NCBI RefSeq assembly: GCF_947488565.1
Contig: NZ_CANKZC010000001.1
Span: forward strand, 930,001 to 994,000
DNA: 64,000 nucleotides
Direction of reading: 5' to 3'
Source: an uncultured Psychrobacter sp.
GTDB taxonomy: Bacteria > Pseudomonadota > Gammaproteobacteria > Pseudomonadales > Moraxellaceae
Positions 18,126 to 26,781 of the stretch are shown one piece after another (positions within the stretch are counted from its first letter, which is position 1; the number at the start of each line of letters is the position of its first letter). The notes under the pieces are model-generated. The model did not search any database and was not told the DNA's origin. It was given only the letters and a program-made list of their open reading frames with translations. A program made the translations under genes and the position numbers.

Positions 18126-18914
18126 TTATTTGTTTTGCCCACGAATATATTCTTTGACCCACGCTTTACCTTGATCTCGGTACAAAATGAGGGTGTTAGT
18201 ACGATAAATCGTTAATGTCGCGACTAGTAAGTAACTACCAATAATCATGAGCAGCAGCGGCATCCACATATCGGCTGACATTTTTGGTGCGGCGGTTAAG
18301 GTAAAAGTTGAGCCTTGATGCAAAGTATTCCACCACTGTACCGAGTATTTGATAATCGGCAGATTCACCGCACCGACAATAGACAAAATGGCCGCCGCTT
18401 TACCTCGATTAGCGGTATGCTCAAACGCTGCAAACAACGCCATCACGCCTGCATATAAAAACGCCAAAATCAGCATAGACGTTAAACGCGCATCCCAAAC
18501 CCAGTAAGTACCCCAAGTAGGTTTTGCCCAAATAGAGCCGGTGATTAAGCTAATCACGCAGAGCAAAAAGCCTAATGGGGCAAGCGCCTGCGCCACCAGA
18601 CTAGCCGTCTTAATTTTCCAAACGAGAAAGATGACCCCTAATACAGCGAGGACAAAATAGATAGAAATAGCGATACTGGCCGCTGGCACGTGGATAAAGA
18701 TAATGCGGTAGCTATTACCTTGTAGGTAATCGGGCGGCGCAAAAGCGAGACCCCAAACACTACCGATCAGTAGAAAAATACTGGCTAGTATAGCTAACCA
18801 CTTAACCCAAGGCGCAAAGATGCGAAAAAACTGCTTGGTACCCACAGTGGTCAAGAAGCCTTGCCAGATACGCTGCCATAGGCTAGGAGATGAGACATTA
18901 TTCAGGTTGGGCAT
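18126..18914 (-). CDS. ccmC: CcmC, heme-handling membrane protein
   Basis: Integral membrane protein that binds heme and attaches it to CcmE. 262 residues with six predicted TM helices. The WWD-type tryptophan-rich motif is present (WGTYWVWDARLTS, about residues 130-145). The two candidate axial heme histidines are in FIHVPAA (near 75) and NTLHQGS (near 199). The first 30 residues are a polar cytoplasmic lead. It lies between ccmB and ccmD on the minus strand, with a gap of 195 nt from ccmB. Confidence 0.93.
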   Translation of the reverse strand: MPNLNNVSSPSLWQRIWQGFLTTVGTKQFFRIFAPWVKWLAILASIFLLIGSVWGLAFAPPDYLQGNSYRIIFIHVPAASIAISIYFVLAVLGVIFLVWKIKTASLVAQALAPLGFLLCVISLITGSIWAKPTWGTYWVWDARLTSMLILAFLYAGVMALFAAFEHTANRGKAAAILSIVGAVNLPIIKYSVQWWNTLHQGSTFTLTAAPKMSADMWMPLLLMIIGSYLLVATLTIYRTNTLILYRDQGKAWVKEYIRGQNK

Positions 18915-19109
18915 GGGAATAAACCTATTTGCACAGCTTATTGGTTATACAGATACTGCATCATGAACTTGCTACATCATAAACGCTACTATCTGCTAAC
19001 CTACTGGCGTTAAACACTGGATAGAATCTACAAGTGACTTGTTATGGATTTAATTGGCTATTATAGCAAAGTTGCCCGTTTTCAACATGCTGTTAATATA
19101 AAGGTTTTT

Positions 19110-19916
19110 TCAGTTTAGCCACGCCATTTTTAGGGTCATGGCAATCACCCATGGCATCACAAGTACCGAGATGATGCTGCCTGCCAATAATAAAGCCAGA
19201 ATCGGCAAACCATTAAGACCAGTAGCAAATAAGTCAACTGCTCCTGTCGCAAAAATCAGTACTGGCAACTGCATCGGCAAAGCAATCAAAGGCACCAGCA
19301 CCGCGCCATTCTTTAATGATAGCGTCAAGCTACTGGCGACCGCTGACAACATCAACAGCATCGGACTACCTGTCACAATAGAAGCCATCAATATCCACGC
19401 TTCAAACCAGCTAAGCTGAAATAATGGCACGGCAAGTAAACTGAGCACGGCCACAATCCCACTACTAAAAATCCAATGGATGACTAAGCGGATAAGTACC
19501 CATAACGGTAGCGACGCTTTGGCGACGACCAACTGCGCGAGCGTGCCATTATCGAGAGCAGGTTTAAATAAACCATCAACGCCCATCACCAGTGACAACA
19601 AGGCAGCAATCCACACGGCCGAAACCCCAAGACGCTGCAACAATGCTGGCTCGCTACCTACGGCTAACGGAAACAAGGTAATAATTACTAAAAACAGGAC
19701 TAAAGGGTACAACCACTGTACTGCCCCTTGCTGCTTCACGTGCCATTCGCGCCGCCATAACTGCATAAAGCTGATACCGCGCGCAGCTAATGCACTAACA
19801 TTTGAGCTTTTATTCGCTACTTGTACTGGACTGTCTTGCATTAGGTTTTCTTGCATGGTGCTCTCTTGCACTGGACTGTCTCGTAATGGACTATCTCGTA
19901 ATGGACTGTCTGTCAT
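19110..19916 (-). CDS. ccmB: CcmB, heme-exporter permease, with a repeat-bearing N-terminal extension
   Basis: Membrane subunit of the CcmAB ABC transporter needed to release heme-loaded CcmE. I choose ATG 19916 (268 residues) because AAAGGA lies 6 nt upstream; the frame extends five codons further to a GTG that itself covers this ribosome site. Six TM helices follow from about residue 70; the family usually begins near LWRREW (here about residue 50). The extra first 48 residues contain six imperfect pentapeptides (DSPLR, DSPLR, DSPVQ, ESTMQ, ENLMQ, DSPVQ). An internal start at the Met before QLWRREW would give the normal family length of about 220. The permease part looks intact. Confidence 0.88.
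   Translation of the reverse strand: MTDSPLRDSPLRDSPVQESTMQENLMQDSPVQVANKSSNVSALAARGISFMQLWRREWHVKQQGAVQWLYPLVLFLVIITLFPLAVGSEPALLQRLGVSAVWIAALLSLVMGVDGLFKPALDNGTLAQLVVAKASLPLWVLIRLVIHWIFSSGIVAVLSLLAVPLFQLSWFEAWILMASIVTGSPMLLMLSAVASSLTLSLKNGAVLVPLIALPMQLPVLIFATGAVDLFATGLNGLPILALLLAGSIISVLVMPWVIAMTLKMAWLN
19826..19915. repeat. 15-bp minisatellite in the 5' end of ccmB
   Basis: About six tandem imperfect copies of a 15-bp unit, clearest on the plus strand as GACTGTCTCGTAATG then GACTATCTCGTAATG (about 19873-19902), then degenerating leftwards. Because the unit is a multiple of three, copy-number change would keep ccmB in frame. Confidence 0.75.
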
Positions 19917-19946
19917 TATTCGTCCTTTCACTTATATTTGTCGCGC

Positions 19947-20588
19947 TTATACCATGTAATCTGACAAATCGAGCACCTGATTGGCGACGCCGACAGTTTG
20001 ATGGCTGGTCATCAATATGGCACCACCAGTATGGGAAAATTCGCGCAATCTATCTTCCATTCGTGCCACCATATCAACATCAAGTGCGGTAAAAGGCTCA
20101 TCCAGTAACCATAATGGTGTCACGTCCGGCGTCAACAAATATAATCTTGCAAGGGTGATGCGACGCGTTTGCCCAGCAGATAAATGGCTTGAGCTAATCG
20201 TCTCAAAGCCCTGCAATCCCACCCAAGCGAGGGCGTCATCAATATCAGCGATACTTGGGCTAATGCCGTATAGATTCAGCAGAAAGGTCAGATTTTGCGC
20301 GACCGTCAGATTGGGATGAATGCCTAACTGATGCGAGACATACAAAGGCTGAATGGGTAAACTTGCTACCCCTTGATAGTGAACCTCGCCCGTCAGCACT
20401 GGCAACAATCCCGCCAGTTGCATCAGTAGCGTCGTTTTACCGGTACCGTTTGCACCAACTAAATGACAGATGCTGCCCGCAGGTAAGTTAAGCGTGACCC
20501 CTTCACATAAAGGTATTTCACCGCGCTGAACCGTCAGCTCATCGAGCGCAAGTAAGGGTGCATCCACAGCCGTCATCAAATCTCTCAT
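19947..20588 (-). CDS. ccmA: CcmA, heme-exporter ATP-binding protein
   Basis: Cytoplasmic ATPase of the CcmAB(C) complex. 213 residues, a minimal ABC domain: Walker A GANGTGKTT (45-53), signature LSAGQTRR, Walker B LWLLDEPFTALD, and the H-loop MTSHQ. It is first of the minus-strand order ccmA-B-C-D-E, 30 nt before ccmB. Divergent from the plus-strand gene at 20652, with only 63 nt between, so the promoters overlap. ATG at 20576 (Met5) is an alternative start. Confidence 0.92.
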   Translation of the reverse strand: MRDLMTAVDAPLLALDELTVQRGEIPLCEGVTLNLPAGSICHLVGANGTGKTTLLMQLAGLLPVLTGEVHYQGVASLPIQPLYVSHQLGIHPNLTVAQNLTFLLNLYGISPSIADIDDALAWVGLQGFETISSSHLSAGQTRRITLARLYLLTPDVTPLWLLDEPFTALDVDMVARMEDRLREFSHTGGAILMTSHQTVGVANQVLDLSDYMV

Positions 20589-20651
20589 TATTTATCAAGC
20601 GCTAAGCAATATTCATCACAAACGAATACATGGTTCATGGCATAATACTTT

Positions 20652-21821
20652 ATGCTCACTCTATCCACACAGTATAACAAATTGTCGATTACTATGACCT
20701 CAAAACCTATGCAGACTTCAAAAGATAACCAAACTTTAAACACGCAAGTATCAGACATGCAAACGCCAATGCCTCATACAGGTGCCGTAACGGCTCATTC
20801 TAGCGCAAGCTTATCAGCTACCAGTCTAACTATGGATAGCTTAATCAATGCTCAAGTTGCCTTTATGCAGCAGTGGTTACAGCAGCAAGCAGAGCCGATG
20901 GCTGTAGAGGCTTGGCAGTGGTTAGGCGCACAGCCATTACATAGATACGTCAGCGCCGATGATTTACAGCATCTAATTAATGACTGGCTACTGAGCCAAC
21001 CGATGAGCGATGTCATGCGCACCGATATTCGCGATATATTGCATACCATCATTTATCATCCGGTCAACGACAACGTACCTTTATCTGAGCTGGTAGATGA
21101 TACTCAGGTTGAGACCCTTGCCAATTACATCGGTAGCCATGACGAGCAACGTAATGCCTTGATTCATACGCTCGTCGGCAATGAAACCTTTGCAGACTTA
21201 CTAACGCAAACGTTATATCACGCTATCAACGACTTTATGGAAACCACGCTAGATAAAGCAGGTGGTGTCGGCAAGCTCATGAAGCTTGGGCGTAACTCAT
21301 TTGAGAAGGCAACCAACAGAAACCTAGATGAGAAGTTGCAAACCTACTTGCATCGCAATATTAAAGACTTAACTCGCCGAGCGGAGGCAAATGCGCAAGC
21401 ACATCTGTCAAACGAAGAAGTCGCTCGGCTGTTGATAACAGGTTGGGAGCGCATCAAAGACCAACCGATTAGCCAATTGCAAACCTACTTAAACGATGAG
21501 CCTGACCATAGCAGTATTGATCATATCGAAGCCAGCATCCAACAAAGCTATAACCGTCTGCGCTTGTCGCCTTATCTGCGCAGCCTTGTCTCAGCTAGCG
21601 TCGACACTTGGTATGACAATCATCAGTCGGATACGATTGCAAGCGTAGCAGCGAGCTTGTATATCGATGAAGAGGCCATGGCGCAATTAAGTAGCGCCCT
21701 ACTTCCTGTCGTGCATGACGCTCTTGAAAGTACCTGGCTGACCACTCATATCTATAACATGTTACAAGCATTTTATGCGCAACCTAACATCAAAGATGGT
21801 TTTGTATTCAGTAAAGATTAA
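20652..21821 (+). CDS. Conserved-looking helical protein of unknown function
   Basis: 389 residues; I do not recognise the family. The first 60 residues are Ser/Thr/Gln-rich and disordered-looking. The rest is predicted mostly alpha-helical, with no signal peptide, TM helix, Cys pairs or catalytic motif that I can identify. A Gly-rich turn (DKAGGVGKLMKLGRNSFEKA) near residue 205 precedes a basic helix. Met15 (20694) is an alternative start; neither has a ribosome site. The codon use and composition match the neighbours, so it is probably a native gene. It is divergent from ccmA and 64 nt upstream of the YbjN-like gene, possibly co-transcribed. Confidence 0.7.
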   Translation: MLTLSTQYNKLSITMTSKPMQTSKDNQTLNTQVSDMQTPMPHTGAVTAHSSASLSATSLTMDSLINAQVAFMQQWLQQQAEPMAVEAWQWLGAQPLHRYVSADDLQHLINDWLLSQPMSDVMRTDIRDILHTIIYHPVNDNVPLSELVDDTQVETLANYIGSHDEQRNALIHTLVGNETFADLLTQTLYHAINDFMETTLDKAGGVGKLMKLGRNSFEKATNRNLDEKLQTYLHRNIKDLTRRAEANAQAHLSNEEVARLLITGWERIKDQPISQLQTYLNDEPDHSSIDHIEASIQQSYNRLRLSPYLRSLVSASVDTWYDNHQSDTIASVAASLYIDEEAMAQLSSALLPVVHDALESTWLTTHIYNMLQAFYAQPNIKDGFVFSKD

Positions 21822-21885
21822 TTCGAGGTTTTAGCTTATTTATCAGTTTTTAATATTATTCATTTATTAAGTTAGTACAACATTT

Positions 21886-22836
21886 ATGAGTCAACATAAT
21901 AAACTCAGCTTATGGCAAAAACTCAAACGGTTCCTGACTGCTTCAGCACCGCAGGCTGTTGTTGATGACGTGAAATTGTCGCAGCATTCCTTATTACTCG
22001 AAGCTGAAATTAGCGTTGATAACGATACTGATGTTGATAGCGAAACTAATGATAATAACGAAACTAATGTTAATAAAGATACTGCTACTAATACCCTACA
22101 AGCTGGAGCTTATAGCGCCAAGGCTAATAAAAAGCCTAGTGATAACAATGTCAATGATAAAAATGCTAGTAGCATAAGTAGTATAGGCTCTGCTAAAACA
22201 GATATTCGCGATTCTAATGGTATTGATAGTGCTACTGGTGACAAAAATAACCGCGAGAACTCTAAAGCAGATACACCGAATCAGACTGCCGAACTAGGCC
22301 GTAATACCGACATAGCTATTGTCGATTATCTTAAGCAGTATTTTAATGATAAACAGTGGCACTATATCCATTATCGACCAAAAACCAACGACAGCCAGCA
22401 ATCGCACCATTTATCCTTGAGGATGCGTAATAAACAACTAGAATGTGGTTATCTGTTCCGCGTACAAGAGAAAAACAACCTGCTAGCGGTCTATGGTATT
22501 TTGCCGTTTTTGGTGCCAGAGAGTCATCAAAACGCAGCCATGTTACTTATCACCCAAATTAATTATGACATGCTGATTGGCAATTTAGAGATGGATGTGA
22601 ATGATGGCGAAATACGCTACAAACATGCTATCGATGTCGAAGCAGTTGGTATTAATGATCATATCATTGAGCATCTGCTACAAAGCGTGATTGCCATGAC
22701 GACAGTTGCTTACGAGATATTTGATGATTTAATCAATACTCAAGACCCTGCTGAAGATATGCAAACGTTACTTATAGAGCTACGTCAGCAAGCAGACTCT
22801 AGAACCTTCTTTCTTCCGACTCAGTTTGTTCAATAA
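21886..22836 (+). CDS. YbjN-domain protein with a long low-complexity N-terminus
   Basis: 316 residues. About residues 30-140 are Asp/Asn/Ser/Thr-rich linker with runs such as DNDTDVDSETNDNNETN. From about residue 143 a YbjN-like (sensory transduction regulator / type III chaperone-like) fold is visible: DYLKQYFNDKQWHY, LLITQINYDMLIGNLEMD, DGEIRYKHAIDVE, and a closing helix. E. coli YbjN affects motility and stress responses, but the molecular role is unknown. The match is by pattern only. The structured repeat at 22889-22962 lies just downstream. Confidence 0.65.
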   Translation: MSQHNKLSLWQKLKRFLTASAPQAVVDDVKLSQHSLLLEAEISVDNDTDVDSETNDNNETNVNKDTATNTLQAGAYSAKANKKPSDNNVNDKNASSISSIGSAKTDIRDSNGIDSATGDKNNRENSKADTPNQTAELGRNTDIAIVDYLKQYFNDKQWHYIHYRPKTNDSQQSHHLSLRMRNKQLECGYLFRVQEKNNLLAVYGILPFLVPESHQNAAMLLITQINYDMLIGNLEMDVNDGEIRYKHAIDVEAVGINDHIIEHLLQSVIAMTTVAYEIFDDLINTQDPAEDMQTLLIELRQQADSRTFFLPTQFVQ

Positions 22837-22888
22837 AGATGCTCAATTTAAAAAAGTAACACAACAAACTTACTTTGAAAACCTTAAG

Positions 22889-22962
22889 GCGAGGCTGATA
22901 GAAATTTTCGTAGCCTCTGTCTGCGTAGGCACAGCAAGCAAGAAGATTTTTATCAGCCTCGT
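22889..22962 (+). repeat. Dispersed structured intergenic element, copy 1
   Basis: A long imperfect hairpin: arm 22889-22909 pairs with 22942-22962 (21 pairs, including G-U), enclosing a 32-nt apical segment 22910-22941 that begins GTAGCCTCTGTCTGCG. Inside that segment GTaGCCT can pair with AGGCAC. The apical segment recurs with one mismatch at 48262-48293 on the other strand, where the arms are different but again self-complementary. No U-run follows, so it is not a simple terminator. Confidence 0.8.
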
Positions 22963-23101
22963 ATGCAGATGAGATGTATAACACTTTTATTTAGTAGAGA
23001 CTATAATCCTATCTTTTATGGCCTCTAAACTATTAAAGACAATAAAAAATGCTTTCACAAACTCCTTATCACCCTCTTAAACACCGACACAATTAAACAT
23101 T

Positions 23102-24019
23102 ATGCTAAAAATTGCTTACTCTGAAGTCTTCCGTTATTCCGTACCCGACAAGCATCGTTTTCCCATGCAAAAATATACGATGATTCCTGAGCGACTGCTT
23201 AACGAAGGGACTATCACGACCGAGAATTTTTTTGCGCCTGCTCGTCTAACAGAAAATGAGATATTAACCACCCATACTGAGGACTATTGGCATAAGCTTA
23301 AAACCCAAACGCTGCCACGCAAAGAAGCGCGCCCTATCGGTTTTGAGATGACCGAAGCGTTAGTAGATCGTGGTCGCCATATTGCCCATGCCACTTATGA
23401 ATGTGCGTTATATGCCCAGCAATACGGTGTCGCGATGAATGTCGCAGGCGGCACCCATCATGCGTTTGCCGATCATGGCGAGGGATTTTGCGTCTTTAAT
23501 GATGTTTGTATCGCCAGTAATTTATTATTAGACCGTGGACAGGCGCAAAAGATTTTAATCGTTGATTTGGATGTCCATCAAGGCAATGGTAACGCCAGCA
23601 TTATGGCGGATGAGCCGCGCGTTTTTGTGTTTAGTATGCACGGCGCTAAGAACTATCCGTTTCGTAAAGAAATATCTGACTTAGATATTGAGCTGGACAA
23701 CGATACGGGTGATGCAGAATATTTACAGATTTTGATGGATACGCTGCCACGCCTAATTAGCGACGTCGCACCAGACATGATTTTTTATCAGTCTGCAGTC
23801 GATGTGCTCGCGACCGATAAGCTAGGTAAACTTGGCTTAACGCAAGATGGTTGTAGGGCACGCGATGAGTACGTCTTGAAGCAAGCAAAAGCCGCTAACA
23901 TTCCAGTCGCTATCGTCATGGGCGGTGGCTATTCAGAAGATGTTGAAGATGTGGTCGAAGCGCACTGTAATACCTTTCGGGTGGCCCAGCAGCTGTATTT
24001 TGGCGCGATGGCCGGTTAA
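23102..24019 (+). CDS. Histone deacetylase-superfamily deacetylase (class IV-like)
   Basis: Zinc-dependent amidohydrolase of the HDAC/acetoin-utilisation/acetylpolyamine family, 305 residues, full-length. The catalytic His pair is in GGTHHAF, zinc ligands are in VDLDVHQGNG (Asp and His) and SAVDVLATDKLG (Asp), and the glycine-rich active-site loop is VMGGGYS. Bacterial relatives act on acetyl-lysine, polyamines or other N-acyl compounds; the substrate cannot be told from sequence. A DUF2905 gene follows after 53 nt on the same strand. No ribosome site is seen before the ATG. Confidence 0.88.
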   Translation: MLKIAYSEVFRYSVPDKHRFPMQKYTMIPERLLNEGTITTENFFAPARLTENEILTTHTEDYWHKLKTQTLPRKEARPIGFEMTEALVDRGRHIAHATYECALYAQQYGVAMNVAGGTHHAFADHGEGFCVFNDVCIASNLLLDRGQAQKILIVDLDVHQGNGNASIMADEPRVFVFSMHGAKNYPFRKEISDLDIELDNDTGDAEYLQILMDTLPRLISDVAPDMIFYQSAVDVLATDKLGKLGLTQDGCRARDEYVLKQAKAANIPVAIVMGGGYSEDVEDVVEAHCNTFRVAQQLYFGAMAG

Positions 24020-24072
24020 ATAGCATATAGAAAGTCGACACAAAACAACGTAAAGCGACTAGCGAGATTTAT

Positions 24073-24279
24073 ATGGCAAAAATATTGATAATTATAGGCA
24101 TTGTGCTGGTTACTATTGGCGTTATTTGGCTACTGTTTCCAAGCGCGTTTTCGTGGATAGGCAATCTGCCAGGCGATATCAAACATACCTCAGGCAATAC
24201 ACGGGTTTATTTTCCAGTGGTCACGATGATAGTCATCAGTGTCATCGCGACTATCGTGCTAAATTTATTCAATCGCTAG
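24073..24279 (+). CDS. DUF2905-family small membrane protein
   Basis: 68 residues with two TM helices (about 3-22 and 45-65) separated by the conserved turn FSWIGNLPGDIKH. The length and motif fit the DUF2905 family of small inner-membrane proteins of unknown function. GCGAG precedes the ATG. Probably co-transcribed with the deacetylase. Confidence 0.85.
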   Translation: MAKILIIIGIVLVTIGVIWLLFPSAFSWIGNLPGDIKHTSGNTRVYFPVVTMIVISVIATIVLNLFNR

Positions 24280-24383
24280 TCATATTTTACGTTAACTTGA
24301 AAAGCACTGCCTATAGTCAACTCATTTTAAAACCCAGCAGCCCGTAATTATTGATGGCTCGATTCTATTTGGTACTAACTACA

Positions 24384-25184
24384 CTACAAAAACGCCGTAA
24401 TCCCTTGCCAGCCTACGCGTATACCAAGTACGGTAAGAATCAATAAAATAAGCTGACGAAAGCGTGCTTGCGGTAAGTAACGACGCAGGCGGATACCGAC
24501 TAAAAGCGCAGCAATAGATAGGACACTCAGCAGAGTAATCAGCTGCCATTCACTACCGCTCAGCGCCATGATAGGCTCACGCAATACGATAATTTGGGCA
24601 ATTTTACCCAGTAAATAGCACATGTTGCCGACTTTAGCGATGGTGTTTTTATCGTTACTTGCGGACAATAAATACATCATTAGTATGGTCGACATCGCGT
24701 TGGTCGCGCCACCAATGACGCCTGCACTAAAGCCAACGATAATCAGCACAGGCTTAGTATCAGGCAGACGTATTTGCTTACCAAGTAGTGCACTTATCAC
24801 ATAAAAGCCGATGACAGCCGCCAAGACTAATAAGATATAAGCACTATCTACCCACAGCAGTAGCTTTGCGCCCAAAATACTACCGAGCAGGCTGGTTAGC
24901 GCGAGCAGCCAATAGCGTCTGCCGTAATAAATAAAGTTTTGCCAGATACTACGTCCGCCACCAGCTAGCCAAGTCATTGCATTTAGCAATAATGACGGAA
25001 ATATCACCAAGACAATGGCATGTGGCAGCGGGTACATGCTGGCAAGTGCAGTAGTAGTCACTAACGTTACACCCAGCCCACTAATACCATGTAGCAATGA
25101 TGCTAGTGCAAAAATCACAATCAGCAATAACGTCTGGGTGCTATCGCTATCAGCTATATCCGTCATAGTAGCTCTAACCGACAT
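24384..25184 (-). CDS. TauE/SafE-family (TSUP) anion permease
   Basis: Integral membrane protein of 266 residues with about eight TM helices in two repeated halves (GISGLGVTL near residue 35, then GVIGGATNAMSTILMMYLL near 165), the pattern of sulfite/organosulfonate exporter-like permeases. Met7 (25166) is an alternative start. The substrate is unknown; family members move sulfite, sulfoacetate, thiosulfate or other organic anions. It converges with the plus-strand genes to its left and lies 33 nt downstream of coaBC. A second, different TSUP gene is at 32813. Confidence 0.82.
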   Translation of the reverse strand: MSVRATMTDIADSDSTQTLLLIVIFALASLLHGISGLGVTLVTTTALASMYPLPHAIVLVIFPSLLLNAMTWLAGGGRSIWQNFIYYGRRYWLLALTSLLGSILGAKLLLWVDSAYILLVLAAVIGFYVISALLGKQIRLPDTKPVLIIVGFSAGVIGGATNAMSTILMMYLLSASNDKNTIAKVGNMCYLLGKIAQIIVLREPIMALSGSEWQLITLLSVLSIAALLVGIRLRRYLPQARFRQLILLILTVLGIRVGWQGITAFL

Positions 25185-25217
25185 AATATTTGCGACTTGA
25201 TATTTGTGACTGAATAA

Positions 25218-26648
25218 CTAGCCATTTAGACGTTGCGTCAAGGTCTTGCCGATAATAGTAGCGAGCTGCTCAGCAATCTTATCCTTACTTGCTTTTTCTA
25301 ATGTCACCGTATCATGGGCATAGCGCTCTGAGAAAAACACCTGCATCGCATTGTCATCGCTGGCAAAACCAATGTCTGAGCGTGACACATCGTTACAAGC
25401 AATCAAATCTAGATCTTTAGCAGCTAGCTTACCGCGGGCATAGTGCTCTACATCTTGGGTCTCTGCTGCAAAACCGACGACAAACATATCAGGGTAGGCA
25501 TGTGAAATAGTCGCTAAGATGTCAGGGTTTTTGACCAGATTTAGCGTCATGGCATCTTGGGTTTTTTTGATTTTTTGCGGGGCAGCTTCTTGCGTACGAT
25601 AATCGGCGACGGCTGCCGTGGCAATAAAGATATCAGCATGGCGCAAGTTATCTAAGGGCAATGTATCCAAATTACCGTTTGACGTTATATCTCCTGACGC
25701 GACACTTTGCTGCTCTATTTGATCGTCCGGCTCATGGCAGTCACATTCTGCTCGTTCATGCTCGTGATGGTTATGCACATGATGGTGTTTATGATCATCG
25801 ATCTGTTCATTTTCAGTCAGTGACAATAGCGCAGGATGCGTACCAGCCACACATTGTTGGGCAGTCGTTAGCATCTGTGCGGCAGACAACACATCGATAC
25901 GGGTGACCCCAAGCGGCGTTGGTAGCGCGACTTTACCGCCAGCGATGAGTGTCACTTGCGCGCCTGCTTCTACGCAAGCCTGTGCCAATGCAAAACCCAT
26001 TTTTCCTGAAGAGTGATTGGATAAATAGCGCACCGGATCGATTGCTTCAACAGTGGGTCCTGCGGTAATAACGACCGTTTTACCAAATAGATGCTGTGGG
26101 ATGGTTTGCTGCGCACTAAATAAGCGCACCTCTGCTAACAATTGCTCAGGCTCAGGCAAGCGCCCTGCCCCTACATCACCGCACGCCTGCTCACCGCTGG
26201 CAGGCTCAATAATATGATAATTCATATCAGCTAGCGTCTGCACATTTAAGCTTACTGCTGGATGCGCCCACATTTGCTGATTCATCGCTGGGGCAACCAA
26301 TACTGGTGCGGTAGTTGCAAGGCATACTGTAGTCAATAGGTCATCAGCCATTCCCATTGCCAACCGAGCCAAAGTATTGGCTGATGCTGGGGCAATCACT
26401 ATCAAGTCGGCCCACTTGGCAAGCTCAATATGCCCCATGCCAGCCTCAGCACGCTCATCAAGCAATGAGATATGTACCTCGTTACCAGTCAAGGCTTGTA
26501 GAGTGAGCGGCGTGATAAAGGCCTGCGCGCCTGTCGTCATAATGACACGCACATCAAACCCCGCTTTAATCAATAAACGGGCAAAAACAGCAGATTTATA
26601 AGCAGCAATACCACCAGTAATAGCAAGCACAACATTAGACATAGGCAT
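25218..26648 (-). CDS. coaBC: CoaBC, phosphopantothenoylcysteine synthetase/decarboxylase, with a His-rich insertion
   Basis: Bifunctional coenzyme A biosynthesis enzyme: the CoaC half decarboxylates 4'-phosphopantothenoylcysteine, the CoaB half forms it from phosphopantothenate and cysteine using CTP. 476 residues against about 400 in E. coli. The CoaC flavin domain shows ITGGIAAYK, APASANT, PAMNQQMW and GEQACGDVGAGR. CoaB starts with VVITAGPTVEAIDPVRYLSNHSSGKMG and continues with NPDILATI and VGFAAET. Between residues about 270 and 330 an extra segment contains DDHKHHHVHNHHEHERAECD followed by a Cys-His pair, a likely metal-binding loop. Met3 (26642) is an alternative start. Divergent from radC. 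Confidence 0.93.
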   Translation of the reverse strand: MPMSNVVLAITGGIAAYKSAVFARLLIKAGFDVRVIMTTGAQAFITPLTLQALTGNEVHISLLDERAEAGMGHIELAKWADLIVIAPASANTLARLAMGMADDLLTTVCLATTAPVLVAPAMNQQMWAHPAVSLNVQTLADMNYHIIEPASGEQACGDVGAGRLPEPEQLLAEVRLFSAQQTIPQHLFGKTVVITAGPTVEAIDPVRYLSNHSSGKMGFALAQACVEAGAQVTLIAGGKVALPTPLGVTRIDVLSAAQMLTTAQQCVAGTHPALLSLTENEQIDDHKHHHVHNHHEHERAECDCHEPDDQIEQQSVASGDITSNGNLDTLPLDNLRHADIFIATAAVADYRTQEAAPQKIKKTQDAMTLNLVKNPDILATISHAYPDMFVVGFAAETQDVEHYARGKLAAKDLDLIACNDVSRSDIGFASDDNAMQVFFSERYAHDTVTLEKASKDKIAEQLATIIGKTLTQRLNG

Positions 26649-26781
26649 AACATCAATAAAAGGTTAGAAGATAAAATTGCGTTTATAGTAACAATTATGC
26701 GATAAATTGGGGAAAGTTTTCTCTTCCAATTTTGTTTGCTTTTTCGATTAATTAAAATCAACCCATATTTAAGGAAAAATA

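Noticed and set aside
19480..19959. 159-codon plus-strand frame opposite ccmB
   Set aside because: Its length comes from the repeat and the membrane codon pattern of ccmB on the other strand; the product is Cys/Ser-rich with no family.
22850..22877. AAAGTAA/TTACTTT hairpin just after the YbjN-like gene as a terminator
   Set aside because: Only 7 AT-rich pairs and no U-run in the plus direction; too weak to list.
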